A stretch of 53,402 nt of DNA. Origin: Eubacteriaceae bacterium. GTDB lineage: Bacteria; Bacillota; Clostridia; Eubacteriales; Anaerofustaceae. The DNA is taken from the NCBI GenBank assembly GCA_017531485.1, contig JAFXKY010000006.1:1-53402 (forward strand), given 5' to 3'. Positions 1 to 7,897 of this stretch are shown here, piece after piece. The stretch's first letter is position 1, and each line of letters begins with the position of its first letter. Below the pieces are notes generated by a model that was not told the DNA's origin, made no database searches, and worked only from the letters and a program-made list of their open reading frames with translations. The translations under genes and the position numbers were made by a program.

Positions 1-466
1 CTTTTCTTTGGGGAGTTTCCGCCGCTTTTTCAGATGAAATATCTGCTGTAACTCCCTCAGGTTTTACATTTGACGGTAATAACTCCTTCTCAATGAGAAG
101 ATACTCACTTTTCATCGAAACATTCGTTCTTTTGCCTGTGGCTTCGATGTAAGTCTTCTGGATATGCTTGCTTGTGAGGACTGAGTATTCCGCGAAGATG
201 TCATAATCAAAGATCTCCTTTTTAATGAGCTCGCTGAGGATCTTTTCAAGGGTGTCCGCTTCGATCATCGTCTCCATTGCAAGCAACGCGAGGATGTCTT
301 CATTCCATTCGAGATAATAACCTCTCCGTCCGTATATCTTCTGAAGGAATATGACGTATGCGGCAAATCCTTCCGCGCCGTATTTTGCGTGTACTATAGT
401 AACATTTGTGTCGTTGACACAGTCCATCGGGAAATATTCGAGTGATGGTTTTCTCGGTCTTACCAT
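1..466 (-). CDS. DUF4373 (Lin1244/Lin1753-like) replication-type protein, 3' part outside window
   Basis: The reading frame is open from an ATG at 464-466 to the window edge (155 codons seen). The start is preceded by an AAGGAG ribosome site about ten bases upstream. The N-terminus reads MVRPRKPSLEYFPMD, followed by a segment with AKYGAEGFAAYVIFLQKIYG and GYYLEWNED. This is the pattern of the DUF4373 N-terminal domain found in phage- and plasmid-type replication organiser proteins of Bacillota. In that family the domain is winged-helix-like and is followed by a variable, DnaD-like tail; the tail lies beyond the window here. The gene suggests that a mobile or formerly mobile segment begins to the left, but nothing else here confirms that. 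Family call by memory of the motif. Confidence 0.72.
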   Translation of the reverse strand, partial: MVRPRKPSLEYFPMDCVNDTNVTIVHAKYGAEGFAAYVIFLQKIYGRRGYYLEWNEDILALLAMETMIEADTLEKILSELIKKEIFDYDIFAEYSVLTSKHIQKTYIEATGKRTNVSMKSEYLLIEKELLPSNVKPEGVTADISSEKAAETPQRK

Positions 467-694
467 GATTTGTTTTTCTCCTTGTTTTTTTTTCAATATA
501 GCACGTCCTCCCGGTGACATTCCACGACATGGTGATATGTGGCATATTATGTCATCAGGGTAAGAATGGTTACGGGAGAAAAAACACCGCAAAAAACGCA
601 CCGGAAGGTATGTCCTGCGGGAGTTAAAGGATGATTTGTTTATAGAATACAAATTCTTTCTTTGGCGGAGATGTTTTTTCAGATTATGTCAACA

Positions 695-723
695 TTGACT
701 GAATGAAGGATATTTTATAAAAT
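695..723 (+). promoter_or_regulatory. Promoter for URO-D-like gene
   Basis: TTGACT at 695-700, a 17-base spacer and TAAAAT at 718-723. This predicts a leader of about 60 nt before the start at 791. The rest of the 467-790 gap shows nothing I can name. Confidence 0.6.
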
Positions 724-790
724 AATTGCAGTGATAATATATCGCAAATATATTATTGTCCGCGTTACGCAGGCAGAAAAGAGGATGAAA

Positions 791-1903
791 ATGAAATACG
801 AAAGACCCAAATTCGGACCCGAATCAAAATTCGAAGAAGTACCGATGATGTTCAGCGCAAACACAATGAAAGTGCCTGTTCTTGAATATCCTATCTCAGT
901 AAAGGAAAACTTCAAGAGAGCAGCTGAAAGAAACAACCCTGTATGGGTACCGAACTCAATGACAGATCTTCACACAGTAGGACAGAACGACCTTTGCGGT
1001 ATGCCTATGCCCGAACCCAAAGAAGGTGAAGAAGCTCCCGCAAATCCGTGGGGATCAAACCAGAGAATGGACTTCACAGACGCATTCGGCTGCGTATGGA
1101 CATTCGTTCCGGAAGCAGGCGGCCCCATGCTCAAACCGAACCACCCGCCGAGACTCGCTGACATCACACAGTGGGAAAAAGAGATCATCTGGCCTTCAGA
1201 CGAAGGATATGATTACATCGGCGCTCAGACAGCTTTCATGGAAAGAACAAAGGACATTGACAAAGTAATGCACATCAACATCGGTCAGTCATGCACAGAA
1301 AGACTCGTTGCTCTCCTCGGCGGATACACAGAAGCTATGGTAGCTATGGTAGAAGAACCGGAAGCAGTAAAAGATTTCCTCATGGCATTCGGTGAGTTCA
1401 CAAAGAACAGCTTCGAAAAGATGACTCAGGTAGCAAAAGTTGATTTCGTTACATTCCATGATGACTGGGGTACAGAAAAAGACACATTCTTCTCAGAAAA
1501 GATGATGGAAGACATGGTTTATGAACCGTCAAAACTCATCATTGACGCTGTCAAGAAACACGGCGCAAACTTCCAGCTCCACTCATGCGGAAGAATCGAA
1601 AGATTCGTTCCTTACATGATCGATATGGGCGTAGACTTCATCCAGCTTCAGAGAAGAGCAAACGACGTCCCGATGCTCAAAGAAAAATACGGCGACAAGA
1701 TCGGCTTCAACGTATCAATCGAAGGACTTGATCACGGTCAGGTCGTTCCCATGGACGAACTCCGCGAAAAGATCCGCAACACTGTTGATCTTTACGGCAA
1801 AGGCGGCGGACTTTACACATCAGTATTCGCAGGAAGCGATGAAGACCGTTGGGACGCTACACAGGAACTCTTCTGGTACTCAAGAGAATACTACGAAAAA
1901 TAA
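791..1903 (+). CDS. Uroporphyrinogen decarboxylase (URO-D) superfamily protein, MtaA/CmuA-like
   Basis: A 370-residue protein with the URO-D fold signature. It probably does not make haem: proteins of this size with a His-x-Cys motif in the C-terminal half are usually corrinoid-dependent methyltransferases. Visible are a segment HINIGQSCTERLVALLGGY, an acidic stretch FHDDWGTEKD, and HSCG near residues 264-267, matching the zinc-binding HxC of MtaA-type methyltransferases. I chose the ATG at 791 because AGAGG lies six bases upstream; an ATG at 785 lacks such a site. The gene stands alone, with its own promoter and terminator and without a corrinoid protein or methyltransferase partner nearby, so substrate and role are open. 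Confidence 0.8.
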   Translation: MKYERPKFGPESKFEEVPMMFSANTMKVPVLEYPISVKENFKRAAERNNPVWVPNSMTDLHTVGQNDLCGMPMPEPKEGEEAPANPWGSNQRMDFTDAFGCVWTFVPEAGGPMLKPNHPPRLADITQWEKEIIWPSDEGYDYIGAQTAFMERTKDIDKVMHINIGQSCTERLVALLGGYTEAMVAMVEEPEAVKDFLMAFGEFTKNSFEKMTQVAKVDFVTFHDDWGTEKDTFFSEKMMEDMVYEPSKLIIDAVKKHGANFQLHSCGRIERFVPYMIDMGVDFIQLQRRANDVPMLKEKYGDKIGFNVSIEGLDHGQVVPMDELREKIRNTVDLYGKGGGLYTSVFAGSDEDRWDATQELFWYSREYYEK

Positions 1904-1924
1904 TACACTGCATTATTACATATA

Positions 1925-1946
1925 CCCCGCTTATGCGGGGTTTTTT
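1925..1946 (+). terminator. Rho-independent terminator of the URO-D-like gene
   Basis: CCCCGC-TTAT-GCGGGG hairpin (1925-1940) followed by six T. Confidence 0.9.
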
Positions 1947-2013
1947 AGTGGGATGAGCCGTCCCCGTAAGTCCGCGGAACATCCATATCTGCCGCACTCC
2001 GCCTGTCTCCCCG

Positions 2014-2060
2014 ATCCCCCTGATGACTGCGTCATCTTCCCCCTTATAAATAAGGGGGAC
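2014..2060. repeat. Dispersed CCCCCTTA palindromic repeat, copy 1
   Basis: Family pattern: ATCCCCCTG, a short variable hairpin (here GATGAC-TGC-GTCATC), TTCCCCCTTA, a few loop bases, TAAGGGGGA. It sits in the gap between converging genes, just after the terminator. The 66 bases before it include a GGAACATCC stretch shared with other repeat-rich gaps. Confidence 0.85.
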
Positions 2061-2089
2061 ACTCCTCTTCTGAGTTAAAGCATACAAAA

Positions 2090-2118
2090 ACACCCTCAGA
2101 CGTTTGTCCGAAGGTGTG
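2090..2118 (-). terminator. Terminator of the Pr6Pr-like gene
   Basis: Read on the minus strand, ACACCTTCGGA pairs with TCTGAGGGTGT across a short loop and is followed by TTTTTG. Confidence 0.7.
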
Positions 2119-2131
2119 TAACGATTAAAAA

Positions 2132-2809
2132 TCATTGATTTTTACGGTGTTTAAGGCTGCGTTTTGTTTCCATGCGGTGCAGGAAGCAGGAAACGAGAAG
2201 GAAGAATATGCTCAGAAGGATTATATTCACAAACACCATCCCCCCGAGGCGGTCGAAATTCAGAAACGGATAAAGATAATAACTGCCGCCGCCGGGGCCT
2301 TCAAACATGACAAGGCGGTTCAGGCCTATTACCGACGAGACAATGACGTATATGTACGGAAAGATCATTACGTAAAGTATGTCTTTTTTATTCATCTGAG
2401 AGTATTTATAGAAAAATATCCTGTCAAGGAAGATGAGTATCGGCGTAAACAGATGTACTGCCAGATTGTCCGCGCTGAAAAGATCAAGCCCTGCCCAGTT
2501 CGTCGGCGCGAGAACGACCCAGAAGATGAGCATGGTGAGAAGGATGTCTATGACCGCGCTGAAAGAGAGCGCAGGGAAAAAGCCGTAATCGACGGAAGAC
2601 CTGTCGCGGCGATAAAGGGATATGCTCCTTACTGCAAGTATCAGAAATACTCCGCAGACGAATATGTTGGACTGCACCGTATAAGTCAGCAGTCCGCGGA
2701 TGCGTATGTCTGAAAATACGTTTATGTGGGCAAGGATGCCCCAAAGGGAAAAACAAAACGCGAAGATGCGGTATATTACCGCCTTTTGTCCGATATTATT
2801 TCTTTGCAT
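2132..2809 (-). CDS. Pr6Pr-family six-helix membrane protein
   Basis: A 225-residue very hydrophobic protein with about six transmembrane helices. YTVQSNIFV near residue 45 and HLFTPILIFLDRIFF near residue 120 match the conserved SN and HxxTP positions of the Pr6Pr/FAR-17a-AIG1-like bacterial membrane protein family, whose function is not established in bacteria. The start at 2809 has AGAGG upstream; the longer frame to 2857 has no ribosome site. The gene has its own terminator and no visible operon partner. Confidence 0.7.
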   Translation of the reverse strand: MQRNNIGQKAVIYRIFAFCFSLWGILAHINVFSDIRIRGLLTYTVQSNIFVCGVFLILAVRSISLYRRDRSSVDYGFFPALSFSAVIDILLTMLIFWVVLAPTNWAGLDLFSADNLAVHLFTPILIFLDRIFFYKYSQMNKKDILYVMIFPYIYVIVSSVIGLNRLVMFEGPGGGSYYLYPFLNFDRLGGMVFVNIILLSIFFLLVSCFLHRMETKRSLKHRKNQ

Positions 2810-2947
2810 GATATTACCTCTTCTGAAGATTATACCCCAAACCGCCTTTCCCCGCAAGCATTAAGGGAATTTACGCCTGAAAAAGGGTTATTGCAGACAT
2901 AAGGAAGGTGCGGAGAAAATAATTTTTCAAAAAAAGTAAAAAAACAC

Positions 2948-2976
2948 TTGCAATTTTTCCCCGACGGGTATATAAT
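2948..2976 (+). promoter_or_regulatory. Promoter of tRNA-Lys
   Basis: TTGCAA (2948-2953), 17-base spacer, TATAAT (2971-2976), directly upstream of the tRNA. Confidence 0.8.
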
Positions 2977-2996
2977 AACCACTGTTCAAAGCGTGT

Positions 2997-3072
2997 GACT
3001 CATTAGCTCAGTTGGTAGAGCACCTGACTCTTAATCAGGGTGTCCAGGGTTCGAGTCCCTGATGGGTCACCA
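2997..3072 (+). tRNA. tRNA-Lys (anticodon CTT)
   Basis: A 76-nt cloverleaf. The acceptor stem GACTCAT/ATGGGTC, D-arm GCTC...GAGC, anticodon loop CTCTTAA between CTGA and TCAG, and T-arm with GGTTCGAGTCC are all visible. CCA is encoded at 3070-3072. The anticodon CTT reads AAG (Lys). Confidence 0.97.
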
Positions 3073-3088
3073 TTTTTATGCCCTTTAC

Positions 3089-3110
3089 GACCGCAGATGC
3101 GGTCTTTTTT
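3089..3110 (+). terminator. Terminator of tRNA-Lys
   Basis: GACCGC-AGAT-GCGGTC followed by six T. Confidence 0.9.
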
Positions 3111-3152
3111 GTTTTCTGCATACACGTCACAGTCATTACATTATGATCGGAA

Positions 3153-3464
3153 TCAATACCTGTTGAAATTAATTGTAAGGTTATTATCTTCATCTGTCTC
3201 CCATTCGGCAAACAGATAATATTCATCCCATTCATCGTCATACACTTCATCAGACCATTCTTCCCATATTTGCTTGAATTTATCCGCCTTTTCTTCAGGT
3301 ATGAGCCAGCCTGAAACATCTTCCGCTTCAATTTCGTCGCCAAAATACTCACGTCCATCTCCGGATTCAATGAAATATATACAATTCAACTCTTCTGCTT
3401 TTGACTGCACTATCTGCCAATACTTTATAAATTTTATATTTTCTCGTGTTCTCAGACCTAACAT
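3153..3464 (-). CDS. Small acidic protein of unknown function
   Basis: A 103-residue soluble, strongly acidic protein, rich in Trp, Tyr, Asp and Glu (for example WEEWSDEVYDDEWDEYY). The ATG at 3464 has AAGGAG at good spacing. I do not recognise a family. The composition and lack of a signal peptide suggest a cytoplasmic protein. It lies between the tRNA and a second small acidic gene on the same strand, about 120 bases apart, so they may or may not be co-transcribed. Confidence 0.6.
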   Translation of the reverse strand: MLGLRTRENIKFIKYWQIVQSKAEELNCIYFIESGDGREYFGDEIEAEDVSGWLIPEEKADKFKQIWEEWSDEVYDDEWDEYYLFAEWETDEDNNLTINFNRY

Positions 3465-3553
3465 CACTCGTTCTCCTTTTGTTTTTATTATAGCATTATA
3501 CGATACCATCCACAACATTTCATCTCATATCCAAAATCGTTTTAATAAAAAAC

Positions 3554-3577
3554 CGCAGGCATCTGACGACACCTGCG
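3554..3577 (-). terminator. Terminator of the small gene at 3583
   Basis: On the minus strand, CGCAGG and CCTGCG pair around a 12-base loop and are followed by GTTTTTT. Confidence 0.75.
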
Positions 3578-3582
3578 CTATT

Positions 3583-3918
3583 TTAATCATTTTGTTCGGT
3601 CATGAGGCTGTGGTAGCGGTTGATTATTGCTGCGTAATCCTCTTTTGTTACGGCACCCGTGAGGATATCCCCGAAAAGCGGCTCTCTTCCGAGTTCCTTC
3701 ACAAATCTGTCAAGATCGTTTGCGAGGGTAAGGACGGATTCTTCTTCAAGGTTGCCGTAATTTCCCCAGCCGAGGGAAGTTTCGGAATAGTCATCGGAAT
3801 CATACGCATCTTCCAGCGTCCTCACGGCGTTTCCAAGCTCCGTCATTCTTGCGACAATGCCGTTTATCTCATCAACGCCGAGACCTTCCGAATACACTTT
3901 AAGGTTTGTCTTTTTCAT
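3583..3918 (-). CDS. Small acidic protein of unknown function
   Basis: A 111-residue acidic protein without signal peptide or membrane segment. The ATG at 3918 is preceded by AAAAGGAGATAAT; a longer frame to 3942 lacks a ribosome site. It contains a predicted helical middle (VDEINGIVARMTELGNAVR) and an acidic serine/glycine stretch. I do not recognise it; it has its own terminator. Confidence 0.6.
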   Translation of the reverse strand: MKKTNLKVYSEGLGVDEINGIVARMTELGNAVRTLEDAYDSDDYSETSLGWGNYGNLEEESVLTLANDLDRFVKELGREPLFGDILTGAVTKEDYAAIINRYHSLMTEQND

Positions 3919-3942
3919 ATTATCTCCTTTTAATATATGCAC

Positions 3943-4185
3943 TCAGTCTTCGGAAGAGGAATGTTTTATGTTATACGGACATCTGCTTCCGAGGCACTGA
4001 GGATTTTTGTCAGAAAACGTACAGACGGGATCCATGCAGGTCATATGTACCGAAAAATGCTTCTTCACATATTCCACTGCCGTCTTTATCGCCGTAAAGC
4101 TGTCGCGTTTACAACACCTCGGACCGCCTGTGGCGCCTATGTTTTTAAGGCTTTCGGATGTCATCAGATTCGCCATCCCCCGGGC
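3943..4185 (-). pseudogene. DUF5714 gene remnant, 5' end replaced by a structured repeat
   Basis: The frame from about 4176 down reads ANLMTSESL then GGPRCCKRDSFTAIKTAV, and ends with CTFSDKNPQCLGSRCPYN. This is the cysteine-rich C-terminal part of DUF5714 proteins. Full members are longer at the N-terminus and the ANLMTS segment is normally internal. Upstream of about 4185 the sequence is no longer protein-like: it is the start of a dispersed structured element (GGCGTCAGA then AGCACC), also seen at 18034 and 38951. No ribosome site precedes the possible ATGs at 4176 and 4221. I read this as a gene cut by insertion of, or recombination at, the repeat. Confidence 0.65.
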
Positions 4186-4310
4186 GTCAGAGCACCGTGC
4201 ATCCGTCATAATCTGCGGCAAGCTCCGATTCTGACTCCGCAGGTGCTCCTCCGCCCTGTTCCGACAAAATGAGATTTTGTCGGGTTATTGGTTCGTGGAA
4301 CATGCCCATC
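4182..4310. repeat. Structured dispersed element, copy A
   Basis: It begins with GGCGTCAGA and has three nested or adjacent stems: AGCACC (4191-4196) with GGTGCT (4242-4247); GTCATAATC (4205-4213) with GATTCTGAC (4227-4235); and CCGACAAAAT (4261-4270) with ATTTTGTCGG (4274-4283). It ends with CGTGGAACAT. Copies B and C keep the pairing with different bases. Confidence 0.75.
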
Positions 4311-4340
4311 TCCCGTTCTTCTTCGGTTTATATTCCCCTC

Positions 4341-4386
4341 ATCCCCCTGATGACTGCGTCATCTTTCCCCCTTATCCTGAGGGGGA
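4341..4386. repeat. Dispersed CCCCCTTA palindromic repeat, copy 2
   Basis: Same pattern as the copy at 2014, with the GATGAC/GTCATC arm and CCCCCTTATCCTGAGGGGG. It ends seven bases before the pepF stop codon. Confidence 0.85.
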
Positions 4387-4392
4387 CTTACT

Positions 4393-6165
4393 TTAAACAA
4401 GCTCTCTGAGTTCGTCGATAGTATTCTTGAAAAGCTCCATGGCGTCTTTGACCGTGTCGGGCTTTGTGAGGTCAACTCCCGCAACTTTCAGCGCATCAAG
4501 AGGATATACGCTTCCGCCGAGGGTGAGGAATTTCAGATATCCTTCCGTGTCCCCTGTTTCCTTGATGTGTTTTGCAATAGCCACAGCACTGCAAAAGCCC
4601 GTAGCGTACTGATATACGTAATAAGAAGTATAAAAATGCGGAATGTATGACCATTCGTAACGCATGATGTCGGGAATGGTGATGCCTTCGTAATATTCTG
4701 AGATGAGATCGTAATATATCTTCGAAAGACTGTGGCTCGTCAGCGCACCGCCCTGCTGGTGAGTGGAATGTGCAATAAGCTCGAATTCCGCAAAGAGCGT
4801 CTGACGGAAAACTGTCGTACGGAACGATTCGAGGAACTGATTGAGGATATATGCCCTGCGCTTTTTGTCCGTTTCGTTTTCGAGGAGATATAATGTCATG
4901 AGTACTTCATTCACCGTTGACGCAACTTCCGCAACGAGGATGGAATAATCGTGGTTTACGTAATCCTGCGTCTTGTCCGAGAGGTACGAATGCATGGCGT
5001 GACCAAGCTCGTGAGCGACCGTATACGCGTCGTTGAGTGTGTCGGTGTAGTTAAGAAGCACGTAAGGATGTACTCCGAAAAGACCGCATGAGAACGCGCC
5101 TGATCGCTTGCCGCGGTGTTCATATACGTCCATCCACTTATCCGTATATGCCATATCGAGAAGCGCCGCATATTCTTCTCCGAGAGGAGCGAGGGCTTTC
5201 TTCACGAGGGCTTTGCCTTCTTCAAAGGGCATGGGATAATCCACATCGTCGATCATGGGAACGTAAAGGTCGAACATATCTATCTCATCCATGCCGAGGC
5301 ATTTCTTGCGAAGCTCTAAATAATCCCTCATGTACGGAAGGGCGTCGTGCATTGCTGAAATGAGATTCTCATATACTGAAACAGGTACATTATTTCCGAA
5401 CAGCGCCATATGAACCGCGCTGTCATAACCTTTCAGCTCTGAGAGGAAGTTGTCGTACTTCACATTTCCCGCATAAAGGTTCGCAAGCAGGTTGATGTGA
5501 TCGCGGTATACTCCGAAGAAGCTTTCAAACGCTTCCCGGCGGACTTTTCTTTCCGTGCTCTGACGGTATACCATAAAATTCCCGCTTGTCAGGCGCACTT
5601 TATTTCCCTCTTCGTCGGTGATTTCGGGGAAAGTGATGTCGCCGTCGTTGAAAGCGTGAAAGGCGTTGTATGGGCTCTGGGCGAAGTCGGACATCTTCGC
5701 AAGCATGATCTCGCGGTCGCTGTCGAGAGTATATTCATTCGCCCTTCTCATGTCCTCAACGGTGTGAAGATATGTCTTCATGTCTTCGCCTCTGAGATAT
5801 TCCGAAATGGTTTCTTCATCCATCTTGATGATCTGATTGAGGATCGGCGTCGTGACGGTCTGCAGTCTGACATACAGATTCGTGGCTTCGAAATCGATAG
5901 TCTGATTGTATTCATCAGTTCCGTCGGCGGAGAAATGGAGCATCGCGTAAATATACACTTTCTCCACCTTCTCATGTACTTCAAAGAGCTTTCCGAGAGC
6001 CTCTTTGAATACTTCCCTTCCTTCCGCAAGCCTTCCCGCATAACCTTCAAGCTCGGTTATCAGCTCTTCACAGCGCGCGTACTCAGCTTTCATCTCTTCG
6101 TCGGAAGAAAAAATATGTGTAAAATCCCATAAGAAATCCGGATTCATTTCACTTCTCGTCTTCAT
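4393..6165 (-). CDS. pepF: Oligoendopeptidase F (M3 family zinc peptidase)
   Basis: A 590-residue cytoplasmic metallopeptidase that cleaves short peptides. The zinc motif HELGH is at about residues 385-389, followed by the M3 pattern AMHSYL and a downstream glutamate in the segment ILVAEVASTVNEVL. The length is typical of PepF, the N-terminal all-helical domain is present, and the protein lacks a signal peptide. The ATG at 6165 has AAGGAG eight bases upstream. Transcription probably starts from a TATAAT about 50 bases upstream; no good -35 is visible. Confidence 0.95.
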   Translation of the reverse strand: MKTRSEMNPDFLWDFTHIFSSDEEMKAEYARCEELITELEGYAGRLAEGREVFKEALGKLFEVHEKVEKVYIYAMLHFSADGTDEYNQTIDFEATNLYVRLQTVTTPILNQIIKMDEETISEYLRGEDMKTYLHTVEDMRRANEYTLDSDREIMLAKMSDFAQSPYNAFHAFNDGDITFPEITDEEGNKVRLTSGNFMVYRQSTERKVRREAFESFFGVYRDHINLLANLYAGNVKYDNFLSELKGYDSAVHMALFGNNVPVSVYENLISAMHDALPYMRDYLELRKKCLGMDEIDMFDLYVPMIDDVDYPMPFEEGKALVKKALAPLGEEYAALLDMAYTDKWMDVYEHRGKRSGAFSCGLFGVHPYVLLNYTDTLNDAYTVAHELGHAMHSYLSDKTQDYVNHDYSILVAEVASTVNEVLMTLYLLENETDKKRRAYILNQFLESFRTTVFRQTLFAEFELIAHSTHQQGGALTSHSLSKIYYDLISEYYEGITIPDIMRYEWSYIPHFYTSYYVYQYATGFCSAVAIAKHIKETGDTEGYLKFLTLGGSVYPLDALKVAGVDLTKPDTVKDAMELFKNTIDELRELV

Positions 6166-6261
6166 AATGTCTCCTTTGTGTAAAATATTTCATTTACCCC
6201 TATTATAACACAATATTCTGAAAATATATACCCCGAGCGCATATTCTTTCACCCAAATAAA

Positions 6262-6283
6262 AACCACCCCAAAAGGGGTGGTT
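6262..6283 (-). terminator. Terminator of TasA-like gene 1
   Basis: AACCACCCC-TTTT-GGGGTGGTT followed by TTTATT on the minus strand. Confidence 0.9.
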
Positions 6284-6309
6284 GAAAAATAATCGTCCAT
6301 TAAGTCAGA

Positions 6310-7731
6310 TTATTCTGCAACAACTGTATACCAGATATCGCCGTTTGCCTGCGATTCGGAAACTACTTTGTAGCCGTCTGCAACATAGCTTCCGTCGCTG
6401 TCATGAGAAACACTCGGATCGAAGTTTACGAATGTTCCGCCGTAAACATTAATTACACCTTCACGGCTTTCATTTGCGGTATATTTTTCAAAACCATTCC
6501 AGTCAAATGTTCCGCCATAGATGTTAATTACACCTTCACGGTTTGCATATATTCCTTCGCAATAATAATCATCATCATCATATGTAAAATCCGATGAATC
6601 CTGAACCCAGTTTCCGCCGTAGATATTGACTTCCGTCTCGCCATTTGCTCCTGTGCACCATACAAACTGACCGACGCCGCCGTTGACTTCAACGTTGCCT
6701 TCACCGACAATATCAACCTTTGCACCGTTGAGAGCGTAAATTACGCCATTGAAGATCTTTCCGGGCAGATTAACTTTGATATCATTTCCGTTCAGGTCGA
6801 TTTCGCAGTCATATTTTGCATAAAGAGCATATCCTGTGCCTTTGTCATCATCAATCACAATATCTTCTGAGAGAATAATCTTTGCTCCCGGAGTTTTCAT
6901 AGCCTCTCTCATGTCATCAACATCGTCAACAAGAACCGGAAACTTCGGAACATCTTCCCCTGTCCACGGATGATATTTATCAACCGTAGTGTTTCCGAAC
7001 GCTGTATTGAGAGCTGTCTCAGCATCAGCAAATCCTGCTGTCTGAACTGCTTCTGAGAACACGAGAATATCGTATGTACCGTTATCATTGCCGTCAAGTT
7101 TTTCAACTTCTTCGTTGCCTGCATCCTTGGAGAGGTATACCTGAAGAAGTGACGGGATCGTTTCTTCGCCGGGCTTTAACGGATTTTCATGAACTGCGAC
7201 CATGACGTTATAATTCTTTCCGTCGATTTCTGCAACAAAGTCATCCGTCCAGATCCATGTTCCGGGGAACTGAAATTCTGCGCCGTTTGCAGCGTTGTTT
7301 GAAATGCCTACCATATTAAATTCAGCGTATGTATACTCGCCCATTTCGAGTGCGATGAATGTACGTACGTATGCGTCTGACTTGCCGATGTTCTTGACAG
7401 TTACGTATTTGTCAACGACGTTTTCCATTGTGAAACGACGGTATGCCTTGACAAGTGTCGCCGCATCAACATCTCTCGTTACGCTTGTGGGATATTCCCA
7501 GCCGAAAGTTCCTACGTAAGGATAAAGCGGTTTCGCCTGTGTGAAATCCTGAAGAGCTGTTTTGTCATCGTTCCACTCTTTTTCGATCTGTTCGATATCA
7601 ACATTCCCCAGCGTCATAACGTTGACATCGCTATCGTCGTCCTGAAGGTACGCTACCGTTGCGCCTACTGACACAGCCGCTACCATAACAGCCGCGAGGG
7701 TAAATGCAACGATCTTTTTAAATGTTTTCAT
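6310..7731 (-). CDS. TasA/CalY-like secreted protein with SipW-dependent-type leader and repeat C-terminal domain
   Basis: A 473-residue exported protein. The N-terminus MKTFKKIVAFTLAAVM... ends in GATVAYLQD followed by NVMTLGNV, the hallmark of SipW-dependent-type leaders of TasA/camelysin relatives. Residues about 30-260 form the TasA-like beta domain (KNIGKSDAYVRTFIALEMG is typical). Residues about 280-470 contain repeated YGG turns (INIYGGTFDWNG, INVYGGTFVNFD), suggesting a right-handed beta-helix. The likely location is the cell surface or an extracellular fibre. No sipW or other TasA biosynthesis gene is in the window. A close relative with the same promoter layout is at 13653. The ribosome site is AAGGAG. 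Confidence 0.82.
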   Translation of the reverse strand: MKTFKKIVAFTLAAVMVAAVSVGATVAYLQDDDSDVNVMTLGNVDIEQIEKEWNDDKTALQDFTQAKPLYPYVGTFGWEYPTSVTRDVDAATLVKAYRRFTMENVVDKYVTVKNIGKSDAYVRTFIALEMGEYTYAEFNMVGISNNAANGAEFQFPGTWIWTDDFVAEIDGKNYNVMVAVHENPLKPGEETIPSLLQVYLSKDAGNEEVEKLDGNDNGTYDILVFSEAVQTAGFADAETALNTAFGNTTVDKYHPWTGEDVPKFPVLVDDVDDMREAMKTPGAKIILSEDIVIDDDKGTGYALYAKYDCEIDLNGNDIKVNLPGKIFNGVIYALNGAKVDIVGEGNVEVNGGVGQFVWCTGANGETEVNIYGGNWVQDSSDFTYDDDDYYCEGIYANREGVINIYGGTFDWNGFEKYTANESREGVINVYGGTFVNFDPSVSHDSDGSYVADGYKVVSESQANGDIWYTVVAE

Positions 7732-7774
7732 TTTTTTCGCTCCTTTTTTTATTTATGGGATTTACCCAAACCTA

Positions 7775-7800
7775 ATTATATATATATATATATTGGTCAA
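7775..7800 (-). promoter_or_regulatory. Promoter of TasA-like gene 1 with (TA)n spacer
   Basis: On the minus strand, TTGACC (7800-7795) and TATAAT (7780-7775) are separated by only 14 bases, almost entirely alternating TA (tract 7777-7793). Downstream of the -10, the block TAGGTTTGGGT and ATCCCATAAA is shared with the promoter at 15214. Confidence 0.65.
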
Positions 7801-7861
7801 CCCTTTTTTGGTAAAAAAGCAAAAAAGATTCACAAATAAACTATCTGCAAAACAAAAAAAG

Positions 7862-7881
7862 AACGCTCCTTTTCGGAGCGT
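7862..7881 (-). terminator. Terminator of the DUF1858 gene
   Basis: GACGCTCC-GAAA-GGAGCGTTC followed by a long T-run on the minus strand. Confidence 0.85.
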
Positions 7882-7897
7882 CCTGATCGTGTTTTTA

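Noticed and set aside
2135..2713. 192-codon plus-strand open frame
   Set aside because: Antisense of the Pr6Pr-like membrane protein gene; very basic/charged composition typical of a shadow frame.
1..4392. Complete prophage or integrative element at the left end
   Set aside because: Only the partial DUF4373 gene points that way; no integrase, structural genes or attachment repeats beside the tRNA could be found.
5497..6132. 211-codon plus-strand open frame
   Set aside because: Antisense shadow of pepF, which has clear motifs.
7771..7800. Simple low-complexity AT stretch without meaning
   Set aside because: Kept instead as a promoter spacer, since the same boxes and downstream block recur at the paralogue and the tract lies exactly between -35 and -10.
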